Positions 1 to 10,745 of a stretch of 64,000 nt of DNA are shown here, piece by piece. A program made the translations under genes and the position numbers. The DNA comes from Escallonia rubra (taxonomy: Eukaryota > Streptophyta > Magnoliopsida > Escalloniales > Escalloniaceae), in NCBI GenBank assembly GCA_033065855.1, contig JAVXUO010002747.1:310001-374000 (forward strand), read 5' to 3'. Each line of letters starts with the position of its first letter. The stretch's first letter is position 1. The notes under the pieces are model-generated. The model had not been told where the DNA came from. It saw only the letters and a program-made list of their open reading frames with translations, and searched no databases.

Positions 1-640
1 AACATTACCTCAAGAAAACAGACAAGCTCTTTCAGTTTCTACCAGTGGAATGACTAGATTTATGAACGAAACATATTGACATGGTCGGTCGGGGACTTGG
101 TTGAAACGTGAAAGATGGTTGGTAAATGGGGTATACTCACATTCAAGTACTAAGTAGTCTAACCCGCGGAATGGAATACTCATAGTTTTCATAAGCGTGT
201 TGAGCAATAATACCCAGGCAAACGCAAACATAAACAATGCGACCAACTCTTTCAAAACCACAAGCCCTGCAAATATTCAACAGTTCAAGATCCACCGGAC
301 CACCTCCCTCGCTTTGCTACTAAACGTATTCCTACGGAACCTGCAAAACATGGTTTGAGCAAAGACTAAGCCATATATGGTCATTTCCTGATTCTACTGG
401 CGGTCATTCTGGGAGCATTTTAGCGATATTGACGAATTACATCAAGATTCAGACTGTTTTAGTCTTTGATCTGCTAGGTCAATGGTTGCAGTTTAGTTGG
501 AAGGGAAGGGAAGGGATGGAAACTTGATGCAAAAGTTAACTTTAGTCATTAGAAAAGAATGAATGTCCAAGTTAAACCTAGTTTATAATTTCTTCAAGAC
601 CTATTCAACTTCTAATTCATCTTTAGTTTCATCAAACCCT
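1..640. repeat. Upstream spacer sharing a repeated module
   Basis: No gene is supported here. The stretch around 240-350 resembles 3480-3600 and 9420-9530 (for example a shared block reading ctaaacgtattcctac versus gtaaacgcattcctac). The same module therefore lies upstream of three of the small peptide genes, which suggests each gene was duplicated with several hundred bases of upstream DNA. The similarity here is older and more gapped than that between the other two copies. Confidence 0.5.
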
Positions 641-726
641 GGTAGTCAACAGTCAAAACACCCTTATTAAAAAACATGGGACAGATTCAAGTCATACCAG
701 TTGACCGCCCCTGATGCATTTAAATA
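641..726 (+). promoter_or_regulatory. Promoter cassette of peptide gene 1 (W-box doublet, TATA-like)
   Basis: The block agtcaacagtcaaaac (644-659) carries two GTCAA cores, the complement of the TTGAC W-box core. It is followed by a conserved block (aagtcataccagttga) and the TATA-like tttaaata at 719-726, about 100 bases before the ATG. The sister genes have tataaata at this place, so this copy has a weaker-looking TATA. Function is inferred from conservation across the paralogues and known WRKY-site sequence, not shown. Confidence 0.5.
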
Positions 727-826
727 TGACCCTCTTCTTTCAGTTATCCTTCATCACAGCTTCATCAATCAAAATCCCTTTTACGCACCTCTTCAATAAC
801 TTCTTTGCTTGCTCAACAAGATCAAG

Positions 827-1042
827 ATGAGGCCCTCAGTTAGCACTCTTTTAGTCATTATAGCAGTGGTATTCCTACTCAGCATGCATGGTTATGGAGC
901 TATTAGAACCCTAAATGGAGAAGAACAAGTTTGGATCAAGAATTCGCATCTTCTGCTACCATCTTTACAAACGGCTCCTGTTTGCCCTCCTGGAAATGGA
1001 TGCACCTACATTCCTACTGCAGGTTGCAGGCTATGCACCTAA
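827..1042 (+). CDS. Small secreted Cys-rich peptide, CTNIP/SCREW-like candidate (copy A)
   Basis: A 71-residue precursor. Residues 1-24 form a signal peptide (MRPSVS, then a hydrophobic core, ending GYGA), followed by a hydrophilic linker with GEEQVWIK and a C-terminus VCPPGNGCTYIPTAGCRLCT-stop. The start is the ATG in front of RPSVS because all paralogues share it and the signal peptide begins there; an upstream in-frame TTG is not needed. The C-terminal NGCTYIP...GC resembles the CTNIP/SCREW phytocytokines, secreted immune and water-loss peptides perceived by the receptor kinase HSL3 as I recall, but those carry two cysteines and this one has four. No intron is seen. It could instead be an unrelated small Cys-rich secreted peptide. 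Coding status rests on conservation between copies; family assignment is moderate. Confidence 0.65.
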   Translation: MRPSVSTLLVIIAVVFLLSMHGYGAIRTLNGEEQVWIKNSHLLLPSLQTAPVCPPGNGCTYIPTAGCRLCT

Positions 1043-3615
1043 AGATCATGCCCTGCCGTCCGGTGGCCAAGGAAGTAACAACGTGACAATACGAAGTTAG
1101 AATCAGAGAGTTAGAACTTATAAGAAACATGTCAATTGTAATTAGCTAGTGATTAATAAACGGCAAATCATGCTGTATGAAACTGTCTAATCAACTTTTT
1201 TTTTGTTTCACGTTCTTTACCCATTATTCGGGTGTAATGCGTATACGAAGCAAGTAAAGTACGATTTTTGTTATCAATTTGCATCCTCAAGGTATTGATT
1301 ATGGGTTCCTCTTCATGTTTGCAGGGAGAAAAATTCTAAATAATATACCATTAAAACGTCGGTAAGATTGCATTCAACGAAAACAATAAAACCCTAAGGA
1401 GACATCCTATCAAGAGGTTATCTAGAAAAACTATAAAGTAAATTGAAAATCTTGTCAATCGCATAAATAATGTTGGTCAAATCAAACTCTGATCTCCCTA
1501 GATACCGAGCAGCAACCAAAGTAGATCAATAAGCGACAAATCTTCCATCTAAAACACTATTCTCCTCAGTCATCGGATCGGAGGAGTATCAGCAACTCCT
1601 CCCAAACTCTTACATTAGTTGAGACTAGGATGCATGCATGTGTATTACGTCGATATACTTGTAAAAAAGATATCTAGTTATATTGGACTTAAATGCTCCA
1701 AGCATTTTAAACATTATCCTTTGAAGTCAGAATGGCTCACTATACCAGATTATTGATTCAAGTCTTCCCTCTTTTTGTCATTGGAACCCTAATTCCGCCT
1801 ACGCATTGGTGCTTCTTTAATTTGCAAGGAAAATCATTTTTGTGACTAGCCAACACATAATAACATTGATATAGGGTAGATCGATCTTGTGCACTATGCA
1901 TCGTACCTAACTTGTACCTCAAATTTTACAGAACCACCATCAGTGAAATGTAAAATCATAAAATGTTGTATTCTAAATGACGTAGCTTGGGTTAGCTCAT
2001 CAATGATACTTTTGTCATTTTATCATCCTAGTACTAATATTTTTTATTCTTTTTCTTTTTTCCGAATAAACACCAGTATCTTTGGTGCTCAACTATCATG
2101 CAGCACACAGACTACTCAAAGTTGGTCTCCGAAAACAACATAAAAATCAGAACTAAATTAAACTAAGACAGTGCCTTTAATCCCCTTTACATGCGCAACA
2201 CTTGATTCTGGTGGGTTGTGGGGAATCCACCTTCGGACTCCTCAATATCATAGAAGCTCTTGGTTTTCCCAATGGTTGCGACAGCGAACAAACTAAGACA
2301 TTCCATTTGAGCAGCCTATTGATGGTACTGTTGTTAGAAGTATTCAAAATTACATCGTTGGAGACGTCTCTATATATGATATAGCAAGCTACTAGTTTTT
2401 TCCAACATGTTTAATGCTTGTGTCGCTAATGCCAACAATGAAAGGGAAATTGATATTTGAGTTTTCACATTTTATCAATTGAGTTTCACTTTCGTCGCTG
2501 AAAGTTTCTCAAGTGTCTCTATATAAGAATTTTTACCAGAACCTGGTGAGCTCAAATACTAAAAGTGTTACTCCAATATCATTTCCCTAACAAATTAAAA
2601 CTGCTGACATAATTGCTTTTTAATTGCAACGTTTACATGTGGAAGCATTAATATTTTCAAATCCAGGGAAGCTTAAACTCTGAAACCATATTTTCAAACA
2701 TTCAAAGTGGCAGAATGACTAGGGAAGCAAAAATGACATGGGAAATGACCAAGTCACCAAACCCTCAGTCCTGTCCATTTAATCGCAACGTATGAATCAA
2801 GTAACATATAGAACGAGTAAAGCTTTGACAGAAACTTCATAGACAACGATCTAGGGAGGTGGTTCCTTGGAGTGGCAGTGATCCGAGACCATTTTGGTAG
2901 TATCAGTAGGATATCACATTCTCTTAAAGTGCTTAAAGCTTCTCGCTTTGTTGTTTCGTGCTTTTAGTTCAAAATATGTGTCAATTTGTCATTCTTACGC
3001 TCTCACTTCGATAAGTCAAGTGTGACAACAATCCGGCTACTGCATTAAGATATTGTCATCTAACCTTTCAGTTGCTACCATCTGGCTGGATACGGAGATT
3101 ATTACATTTTTGCTACCATATCCCCACCAATTAAGTAGTTCTTACTTGTTGGAAAGAACCAAAGGGGCAAATCCACAATCAAGAAGCTAAAATACATTAA
3201 CTGGAGCCTAATTGAGGAAAAAAATCTTTTTAGTCGATAATTAGGCCAATTCTAAATATGGATCAATAATCCGAAAAAGGGAAATTCAGCCCGTTCGAGT
3301 TTAAAAGAGTATATCATTGGAGGTACGGTTTTGCGAGATTATATCACATGCGTTAATTGTTGTACAACAAACCATAACATCGTCAATGACCCTCGGGGCA
3401 TAAACGTGAAAGATGGTGGTGGAGAGATGGCAATTTTTTGCTTTTTTGGCTGACTGGAACGTTTCTCCCAATATCTAGGCAAACACAAGCAAGACGACCC
3501 AACCCTTCAGACATTCAAAGCCTCCATTCCTCAAATCCTAAAATTGTTCAAGGTCCACCTTTGCTAGTAAACGCATTCCTACAAAACCAGAAATTCGGGA
3601 AGACTACAAAAATAT

Positions 3616-5103
3616 TGTATATGAGGACACGATCTTTATTTGCATGTCCTGCAAGATGTAAGATTGAGTTGGAAGAAAATAAATGTAAGGGTAAGTGAGT
3701 TAAAAAAAAATTCCCAGTAATTGATAACAATGGTCAGTTATGATAGTTAAGGTAATGGGGTACTAGGGAGATTTCAGTGATAGATGTCACAGTATGGCAG
3801 TGGTGGGAACCAGAAAGGTGACAATGATTACAAATGTAATAGTGGTAATTCTTGTGGTGGTAGTTGTAAGACTATTAATGAGATTGAGATTTGAATAGTT
3901 CTGGCAACCCATGGTTGCAATGGTACGTGTACTCGAGATGGTTGTGGTGGTGGTAATCTTAGCAATAAGATTATAGTGATGGCAGAGGTGATGGTAATGG
4001 TAACAGTTAGTAAATGGTAATTCTAAGATGATTAGAGGTTGCATTAATATAATGGTGGTTGACAAGTTATGCTCTAATATGCCTTGACAAGTGATAAGGT
4101 ATTCGTGGTAGTTCAAATATGCTCATTTACAGTGGTAGCACTAAGGTGGTTTGAGGTAGTATCAACGTAGTAGTGGTGCATGAGTTATACTCGGAATCTG
4201 GATTGGACAGCCCGAAGAAAAAGACATAGTGATGACTCGATTAATCTTTGATAATTTGAACATATACATAGAACGTACTTTGAGTACTATATTTCCTTTT
4301 CATTATGCACCGAACAAAAAATATGCGAAGTGCTTTGCATAAAGAAAGATATCAGATGACTCAATTAGCATTTATGCTTATAGGAAGGTTGAGCTTCATA
4401 TACATCATCCCTTAAGAAGGAAAATTGTAACTCTTTACTAGATTCTGTTAACAAAAACAAATAGAATTATAAAAATGAGCATATGAATGGTGATTTTTTT
4501 CCTTCACAGTATCTTTGGAGATAAGATTGCTTTAACCTGGTGATTAGAACATTGATGCTTGACTATTGAGTTAAAAGGTCTGAATCTACAATTTTATCTT
4601 AGTACGAGATTGTGGCTCATAATTTGTAACTAAATGTCAAAAGTATTGCTTATGAAAAAGCATTCTAAGGTTATACCATAATTATTTTTATTGTAAAATT
4701 CGCATCCGATTTGTAAGTAAAAGTATGCATCAAAACTTTCCAAAAAGGTGTTTTCAAGATGTGATCTTATATTTTAATTTCTATATTTGCCGGCAATTAA
4801 CAAGAGTTGTAATGTATCAATAATTAATGTGTTTTAACCAATATTTTCAACACCAATTGGTGCTTTGAAATCTCTCTAATATTCTCATGTATCTTCCTGT
4901 TCTGTCAAAGAAATTAGAATTGTTGAGTACAACTTTGTGCGTATATAACATGTACGAACAACATAGGTTGCGAGAGACATATGGATGTATATTACATGAT
5001 TACAAGAAATTTCAATAGATGCGTCTTTGTTGTACCTCTTAAAATTCAAAAGAAGACAATTTTTGAAACATGTCCCGTGCATTTGCACGGGTCCATTAGC
5101 TAA
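3616..5103 (+). mobile_element. Helitron-like insertion candidate (3' end recognisable)
   Basis: This sequence is absent from the sister unit. Its right end has a perfect 8-bp stem hairpin with a 2-base loop (5074-5091, cccgtgca/tt/tgcacggg) followed nine bases later by CTAA (5100-5103) and then T. That is the hairpin-plus-CTRR layout known for Helitron 3' ends, which insert between A and T. The left end is not resolved: I found no clear TC start, and 3616 is only where alignment with unit 2 is lost. The interior holds a simple-sequence-like gtggtg tract (3780-4190) and no Rep/helicase coding, so it would be non-autonomous. Confidence 0.4.
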
Positions 5104-5301
5104 TATTTTAAATAGGAATTGGTACTAAACTGCTACAAAGCGTGTTACTGATAGTCTTTAGCAATCAACTTAAGCTTAGAGGGGCAATGACCTTGATGAG
5201 TTTTGATGTTTATCCTGGAAGTTAAATAAAAAAGAAAACTGAATGCCCAGAATTCTCATTGACCAATTCAACTTCTAATGAACCTTTCATGAAGCCCTAG
5301 G

Positions 5302-5392
5302 AGTCAACAGTCAAAACACGCCCTTCTATCAGATTAAAGAAGACAGGAAAAATTCAAGTCATACCAGTTGATGACCCTGATGCATATAAATA
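5302..5392 (+). promoter_or_regulatory. Promoter cassette of peptide gene B
   Basis: The W-box doublet agtcaacagtcaaaac (5302-5317) is followed by aagtcataccagttga and a canonical TATA box, tataaata (5385-5392), 100 bases before the ATG. The arrangement matches copies A and B', so it is likely the core promoter. Confidence 0.55.
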
Positions 5393-5491
5393 TGACCCTC
5401 TTCCTTCATTTACTCTTCAAACTAATTTCATCAACCAATTGCAAATATAACTACTCTTCTTCAGTTTCTTTGCTTGCTCAACAAGATCAAG

Positions 5492-5707
5492 ATGAGGCCT
5501 TCAGTTAGCATTGTTCTAGGCATTATAGCAGTGGTACTTCTGCTAAGCATTCAAGGAAATGGAGCCAGTAGAATCCTGAATGGAGAAGAACAAGTTTGGA
5601 TCAAGAAAGCGCATCTTCTGCTACCATCTTTCCCCAAGGGTCCTGTTTGCCCTCCTGGAAATGGGTGCACCACCATTCCTACCGCAGGTTGCAGGACATG
5701 CAAGTAA
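5492..5707 (+). CDS. Small secreted Cys-rich peptide, CTNIP/SCREW-like candidate (copy B)
   Basis: A 71-residue precursor collinear with copy A. It has a signal peptide of about 24 residues ending GNGA, a linker with GEEQVWIKKAH, and a C-terminal VCPPGNGCTTIPTAGCRTCK. All four cysteines keep their spacing (C-x5-C-x7-C-x2-C). The CTTIP core replaces CTYIP of copy A. The start is the ATG before RPSVS, as for the paralogues. It differs from copy B' (9961) at only two residues (one in the signal peptide, one TAG/TPG change near the third cysteine), so the pair is a recent duplication. Receptor and function are not shown by sequence. A four-cysteine end suggests two disulfides after secretion. Confidence 0.65.
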   Translation: MRPSVSIVLGIIAVVLLLSIQGNGASRILNGEEQVWIKKAHLLLPSFPKGPVCPPGNGCTTIPTAGCRTCK

Positions 5708-5955
5708 AGATCGTGCCCTCGCTCGTGGACAGGAATCAACAATGTGACGATATACACAAGCAGAATTCAGAACTTACAAGTTAGAAAAATATCAAATGTA
5801 ACTAGCTAGCTGACCACAATAAAAGCCTAACCATGCTCTATATATGTAGGTGCTCAATTTTTTTTTTTTTGGGTTACAAATTCTTTACCCACAATTTGGG
5901 TGCATTTAACGAATAACAATTCAAATAAAAGTTGTGTTTATTTCGCATCCTCTTG

Positions 5956-7252
5956 GTTCCTGCAATGAAGGAGAAACATCGAAGTTTCAGATATAGCCAT
6001 TCAGGTTTTAAGTGGCGTGAAGAAACAGATTGTTGCTATATGTCTTATATTGGGGGTTCACAGGCGGAGCCCCCGATTGGAATATTTTGAGTGTCCGTAC
6101 ACGAGTAGGAGTTTTCCTTGAGTTGGACATAGCTATAAATACGATATGTTCTCTTGTATAAACGTGACAGCTGACAATTGAGAGATACACGTGAGGGAGC
6201 ATCGTAAATCTGACTTGTTCAAAATGGATTTGAGTTCTCTCTGAATTTGTGTGTTCTTGGGTTGGCTTATTGTGTTTTATACTTACTTACTAAGAACGAT
6301 TTCGTAATACAGATATACCAGGGAGCAACCAAAGACGGTACCGGGAATTAGTTTGCCTGGTAAAGCTATAATAGACGTGGATGCAACTACTAAGAAAGGT
6401 TCTTACTCTGCACATTCACCAGCTTTCCCTGAATTTTGGTTCTCAAGAATTTTCAAGATCAGTGACTTGTTTTCATCCAGAAATTGCATAGTCCGCATAA
6501 CATGAAACATATATATTTGTTAATGTACCCCCGACTTCAAATCTTCCAGTTATAAGCATCAATAATGATAATAAATTTCTTAGGTAATTCAAGGATTACA
6601 AGAATATGTCGGGGTGACAAAGGTGGAAAAAGCAGTAGTGAAAAACCTAAATTCTTGTAACAAAGATGTAGGGGCGAACCCGATCGAGCTAAGGAAAAGG
6701 TTTCCGAGCTCCATTCGCGATACTAAGACTATATATAGCTCAAGCGAGCCCGAGAGTTCAGCCTGTGAAGAAGATAGGGTATTCAAGAGTGGCTCGGCTC
6801 AGTTAAAACTTGTAGCAAAAACTACTCGAGCTTGCGAGCTCCTGCTAGAGCTAAAGACAAGCCTTCGTATATCTGTTGTTTATATTCGAACAGTAGCAAA
6901 AATATTAAGATCATCAAGCTTTACTGTGTCAAGCTTGAAATGTCGAGACTTGGCTCAGAAAATGAGAAAAATTGTGAGATTAAACCATTTTTATTTAATT
7001 TCCACATCAGTTAATGACGATAAACAGACGAAGAATCATCACAACAAAGTTGGATCAACCGACTAAAACAGTGCAAGGTCTAGGAACTGGATGCAACACA
7101 TGCAAGTTAACTAAGAAAACCATTGTCAACCTGAAGCAGTAGTAAAGCACTGCCCAGAAGAGTAGGAAAAAGTACATGGGAAAGAGAGTGGAAAACTTAA
7201 ATACACACACGAGTCAAAAAGATGACAAACCTGCTGGATGTGATCAGTAGTG
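5956..7252. other. Foreign spacer between duplication units
   Basis: This sequence has no counterpart in the duplicated units and ends where the truncated peptide copy begins, so it probably replaced the 5' part of that gene. A stretch at about 6031-6330 looks like a decayed Copia-type LTR remnant (a ggcggagccccc motif and a TATA box ctataaatac), but no partner was found. The open stretch at 6614-7066 is Ser/Lys-rich, has no recognisable domain, and I do not call it a gene. Confidence 0.35.
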
Positions 7253-7384
7253 ATGTTAGTGGTGGTAAAAGCCCCCTGGATCAAGAAATCACATCTTCTG
7301 CTACCATCTTTACAAAGGGCTCCTGTTTGCCCTCCTGGAAATGGATGCACCTACATTCCTACTGCAGGTTGCAGATGCACCTAA
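7253..7384 (+). pseudogene. 5'-truncated copy of peptide gene A (A')
   Basis: From TGG at 7277 the frame reads WIKKSHLLLPSLQRAPVC and then PPGNGCTYIPTAGCRCT-stop, nearly the same as copy A, with one residue lost between the last two cysteines. The signal peptide and first part of the linker are missing: upstream of 7277 the sequence is unrelated. A fortuitous in-frame ATG at 7253 (MLVVVKAP) would give a 43-residue product without a secretion signal. The 3' flank is about 95% identical to that of copy A by eye, so the duplication is recent. Confidence 0.75.
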
Positions 7385-9770
7385 AGATCATGCCCTGCCG
7401 TCCGGTGGCCAAGGAACTAACAATGTGACAATACGAAGTTAGAATCAGAGAGGTAGAACTTAAGAAACAAGTCAAATGTAATTAGCTATAGGCTAATAAA
7501 CGGCAAATCATGCTGTGTGAAAGTGTCTAACTTATATTTTTTTTTCACATTCTTTACCCATATTATTCTGGTATGTAATACATATACGAAGCAAGTAAAA
7601 GCATGCTTTTTTTTATTAATTGGCATCCTCGGGAAATTGATTATGGGTTCCTCTTCATTTTTCAGGGAGAAAAATCCTACATAATATAGCGTTGAAACGC
7701 CCATAAGATTGCATTCGACGAAACCAAATGAAACCCTAAGGGGACATCCTATCAAGAGGTTGTCTAAAAGAACTAGAATGTAAATTGAAAATCTCGTCAG
7801 TCGCATAAATAATGTTTGTCAAATCAAACTCTGATCTCCCTAGATATTATATACCGAGCGATTAGCAACGAAAGTAGATCAAGCAGCGACAAATCTTCCA
7901 TCTAAAACACTATTCTCCTCAGTCATCGGATCGAAGGAGAATCAGCAACTCCTCCCAAACTCTTGCAATAGTTGAGACTAGGATGCATGCATGTGTATTA
8001 CGTCCATATACATGTAAAATAGATATCGAGTTATATTGGACTTAGATGCTCCAAGCATTTTAAACATTATCCTTAATGTGGACTTTCATTTGCATGGAAA
8101 ATAAATTTTTGACTAACCAATACATAGTAACATTGATATAGGGTAGATCGATCTTGTACACTATGCATCGTAATTTGTACCTCAAATTTTACATAACCAC
8201 CATCAGTGAAATGTTGTATTCTAAATGACGTAGCTTGGGTTAGCTCATCAATGATACTTATGTCATTTTATCATCCTAGTACTAATATTTTTTCTTTTCT
8301 TTTTTTCTTTTTTTCGAATAAACACCAGTATCTTTGGTGCTCAACTATCATACAGCACAAGACTTCTCAAAGTTGGTCTCCGAAAATAACATGAAAATCA
8401 GAACTAAATTAAACTAAGACGGTGCCTTTAATCCCTTTTACAAGCGCAACTCTTGATTCTGGTGGGTTGTGGGGAACTGTTTCCACCTTCGGACTCCTAA
8501 GCGAACAAACTCCTCAATATCATATGGAGAACCACCTGAGAATAGTTTGGCTAATTATTTGAACACCAGCACATTGATATCATAGAAGCTTTGGTTTTCC
8601 CAATGGTTGCGACAGGGTACACCATCCTTATCGCTTAAGACATTCCAGTTGAGCAGCCTATTGATGGTACTTTTGTTAAAGGTATTCAAATTTACATCGT
8701 TGGAGACGTCTCTATGATATAGCAAGCTACTAATTTTTTTTCCAACATGTTAATGCTTGTATTGCTAATGCCAACAATATGAAAGGGAAAGTGATATTTC
8801 AGTTTTCACTTTTTACCGCTTGAATTTCACTATCGTCACTGAAAGTTTCTCAAGTGTCTCTATATAAGAATTTTTACTGAAACTAGTGAGCTCAAATACG
8901 AAAAGTGTTACTCAAATATCACTTTCCTTACAAATTAAAACTGCTGACATAATTGCTTTTTTATTACAAGGTTTACATGTGGAAGCGCTAATATTTTTAA
9001 ATCCAGGGAAGCTTAAACTCTGAAACCATATTTTCAAACAATCAAAGTGACAGAATGACTAGGGAAGCAAAAATGACACGGGAAATGACCAAGTCACCAA
9101 ACCCTCATTCCTTTCCATTTCGCAACGTATGACTCAAGTAACATATAGAACGAGTAAAGCTTTGACAGAAACTTCATAGACAACGATCTAGGGAGGTCGT
9201 TCGAGTCCGAAAAAGGGAAATTCAGCCCGTTCGATTTTAAAAGAGTATATCATTGGAGGTACAGTTTTGCGAGATTATATCACATGCTTTAATTGTTGTA
9301 CAACAGACCATAACATAGTCAATGACCCTCGGGGCATAAACGTGAAAGATGGTGGTGGAGATATGGCAATTTTTTGCTTTTTTGGCTGACTGGAACGTGT
9401 CTCCCAATATCTAGGCAAACACAAGCAATACGACCCAACCCTTCAGACATTCAAAGCCTCCATTCCTCAAATAGTTTAAAAATTCAAGGTCAACCTTTGC
9501 TAGTAAACGCATTCCTACAAAACCCGAAATTTGGGAAGACTACAAAAATATTGTCAATTCTGGAAGCATTTTAGTGACTCTTAAAAAGCCCGTAAATATT
9601 TTAAATAGGAATTGGTACCAAACTGCTACAAAGCGTGTTACTGAAAGTCTTTAGCAATCAATTTAAGCTTAGAGGGGCAATGACCTTGAAGTTAAATAAA
9701 AGAGAAATTGAATGTCCAGATTTCTCCATGACCAATTCAATTTCTAATGAACCTTTTATGAAGCCCTAGT

Positions 9771-9861
9771 AGTCAACAGTCAAAACACACCCTTCTATCA
9801 GATTAAAGAAGACAGGAAAAATTCAAGTCATACCAGTTGATGACCCTGATGCATATAAATA
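9771..9861 (+). promoter_or_regulatory. Promoter cassette of peptide gene B'
   Basis: The W-box doublet agtcaacagtcaaaac begins at 9771 and the TATA box tataaata lies at 9854-9861, with the same spacing to the ATG (9961) as copy B. Confidence 0.55.
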
Positions 9862-9960
9862 TGACCCTCTTCCTTCATTTACTCTTCAAACTAATTTCAT
9901 CAACCAATTGCAAATATAACTACTCTTCTTCAGTTTCTTTGCTTGCTCAACAAGATCAAG

Positions 9961-10176
9961 ATGAGGCCTTCAGTTAGCATTGTTCTAGGCATTATAGTAG
10001 TGGTGCTTCTGCTAAGCATTCAAGGAAATGGAGCCAGTAGAATCCTGAATGGAGAAGAACAAGTTTGGATCAAGAAAGCGCATCTTCTGCTACCATCTTT
10101 CCCCAAGGGTCCTGTTTGCCCTCCTGGAAATGGGTGCACCACCATTCCTACCCCAGGTTGCAGGACATGCAAGTAA
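9961..10176 (+). CDS. Small secreted Cys-rich peptide, CTNIP/SCREW-like candidate (copy B')
   Basis: A 71-residue precursor, nearly identical to copy B. It has an N-terminal signal peptide, the GEEQVWIKKAH linker and VCPPGNGCTTIPTPGCRTCK at the C-terminus with all four cysteines kept. About 190 bases of upstream DNA (cassette and TATA box) and about 240 bases of 3' flank are also almost identical to copy B. It therefore duplicated as a full transcription unit and is probably functional. The C-terminus is taken as the mature peptide because it is the only cysteine-bearing and most conserved part after the signal sequence. Confidence 0.65.
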   Translation: MRPSVSIVLGIIVVVLLLSIQGNGASRILNGEEQVWIKKAHLLLPSFPKGPVCPPGNGCTTIPTPGCRTCK

Positions 10177-10417
10177 AGACCGTGCCCTCGCTCATTGGAC
10201 AGGAATCAACAATGTGACAATGTACACAAGCAGAATTCAGAAGTTACAAATTAGAAAAATATCAAATGTAACTAGCTAGCTAGTGACCACAATAAAAGTC
10301 TAATCATGCTCTATATATGCAGGTGCTCAATTTTTTCTTTTTTTGGTTACAAATTCTTTACCCACAATTTGGGTGCATTTAACGAATAACAATTCAAATA
10401 AAAGTTGTGTTTATTTC

Positions 10418-10422
<5 letters not shown>

Positions 10423-10457
<35 letters not shown>
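10423..10457. repeat. CT microsatellite
   Basis: An uninterrupted CT dinucleotide run of about 17 units, lying exactly where homology between the two duplication units ends. Confidence 0.95.
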
Positions 10458-10460
<3 letters not shown>

Positions 10461-10745
10461 AAGAAGAAAGGAAACTACACTAAAACGAGGGAGAAGCATC
10501 AAGTTTCATCTTAGCTTATACATTATGCATCTTTCCTGATATTACTTGTTCATCTTCATCGTGTTTTTAAGGGGGGAAATGCTAGAGAACATGAGGATTG
10601 AGATATCAGCTATAAACCAATCATTTGATTGCACGCAGAAAGAATAGGAAAGCCTTAAAATGAGCAGAGACTGAAAAAAAACTAGAAAATGTGAGGGTAA
10701 TCTAGTATTTTTGGTGGTCAAACTTATTTCTCCTTAAAATCAAGA

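Larger units (their letters stand above)
932..5955. repeat. Tandem segmental duplication, unit 1 (copies A and B)
   Basis: From inside peptide gene A through the 3' flank of gene B, this segment is collinear with 7277-10420. Anchors are the 3' flank of A (1043-1110 versus 7385-7455), the block at 1880-2120 versus 8150-8370, the block at 3300-3615 versus 9215-9560, and 5101-5955 versus 9593-10420. Unit 1 is about 2 kb longer, mainly because of sequence at 3616-5103 and 2880-3290. Apart from genes A and B, and a decayed coding-like stretch on the minus strand near 2170-2365, I see no gene. Confidence 0.8.
7277..10420. repeat. Tandem segmental duplication, unit 2 (copies A' and B')
   Basis: This is the partner of 932-5955 and is shorter because it lacks the insertion seen in unit 1. 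Its 3' homology ends at the CT microsatellite. Between the two peptide copies there is no intact gene. On the minus strand around 8420-8710 a coding-like, interrupted reading can be seen (see findings). Confidence 0.8.

Noticed and set aside
809-826. N-terminal extension of peptide gene A from a TTG (LLNKIK)
   Set aside because: The first ATG gives a proper signal peptide; TTG initiation is not expected in plants.
6614-7066. A 150-codon frame between duplication units
   Set aside because: Starts in sequence absent from both units, no domain, and composition typical of decayed repeats.
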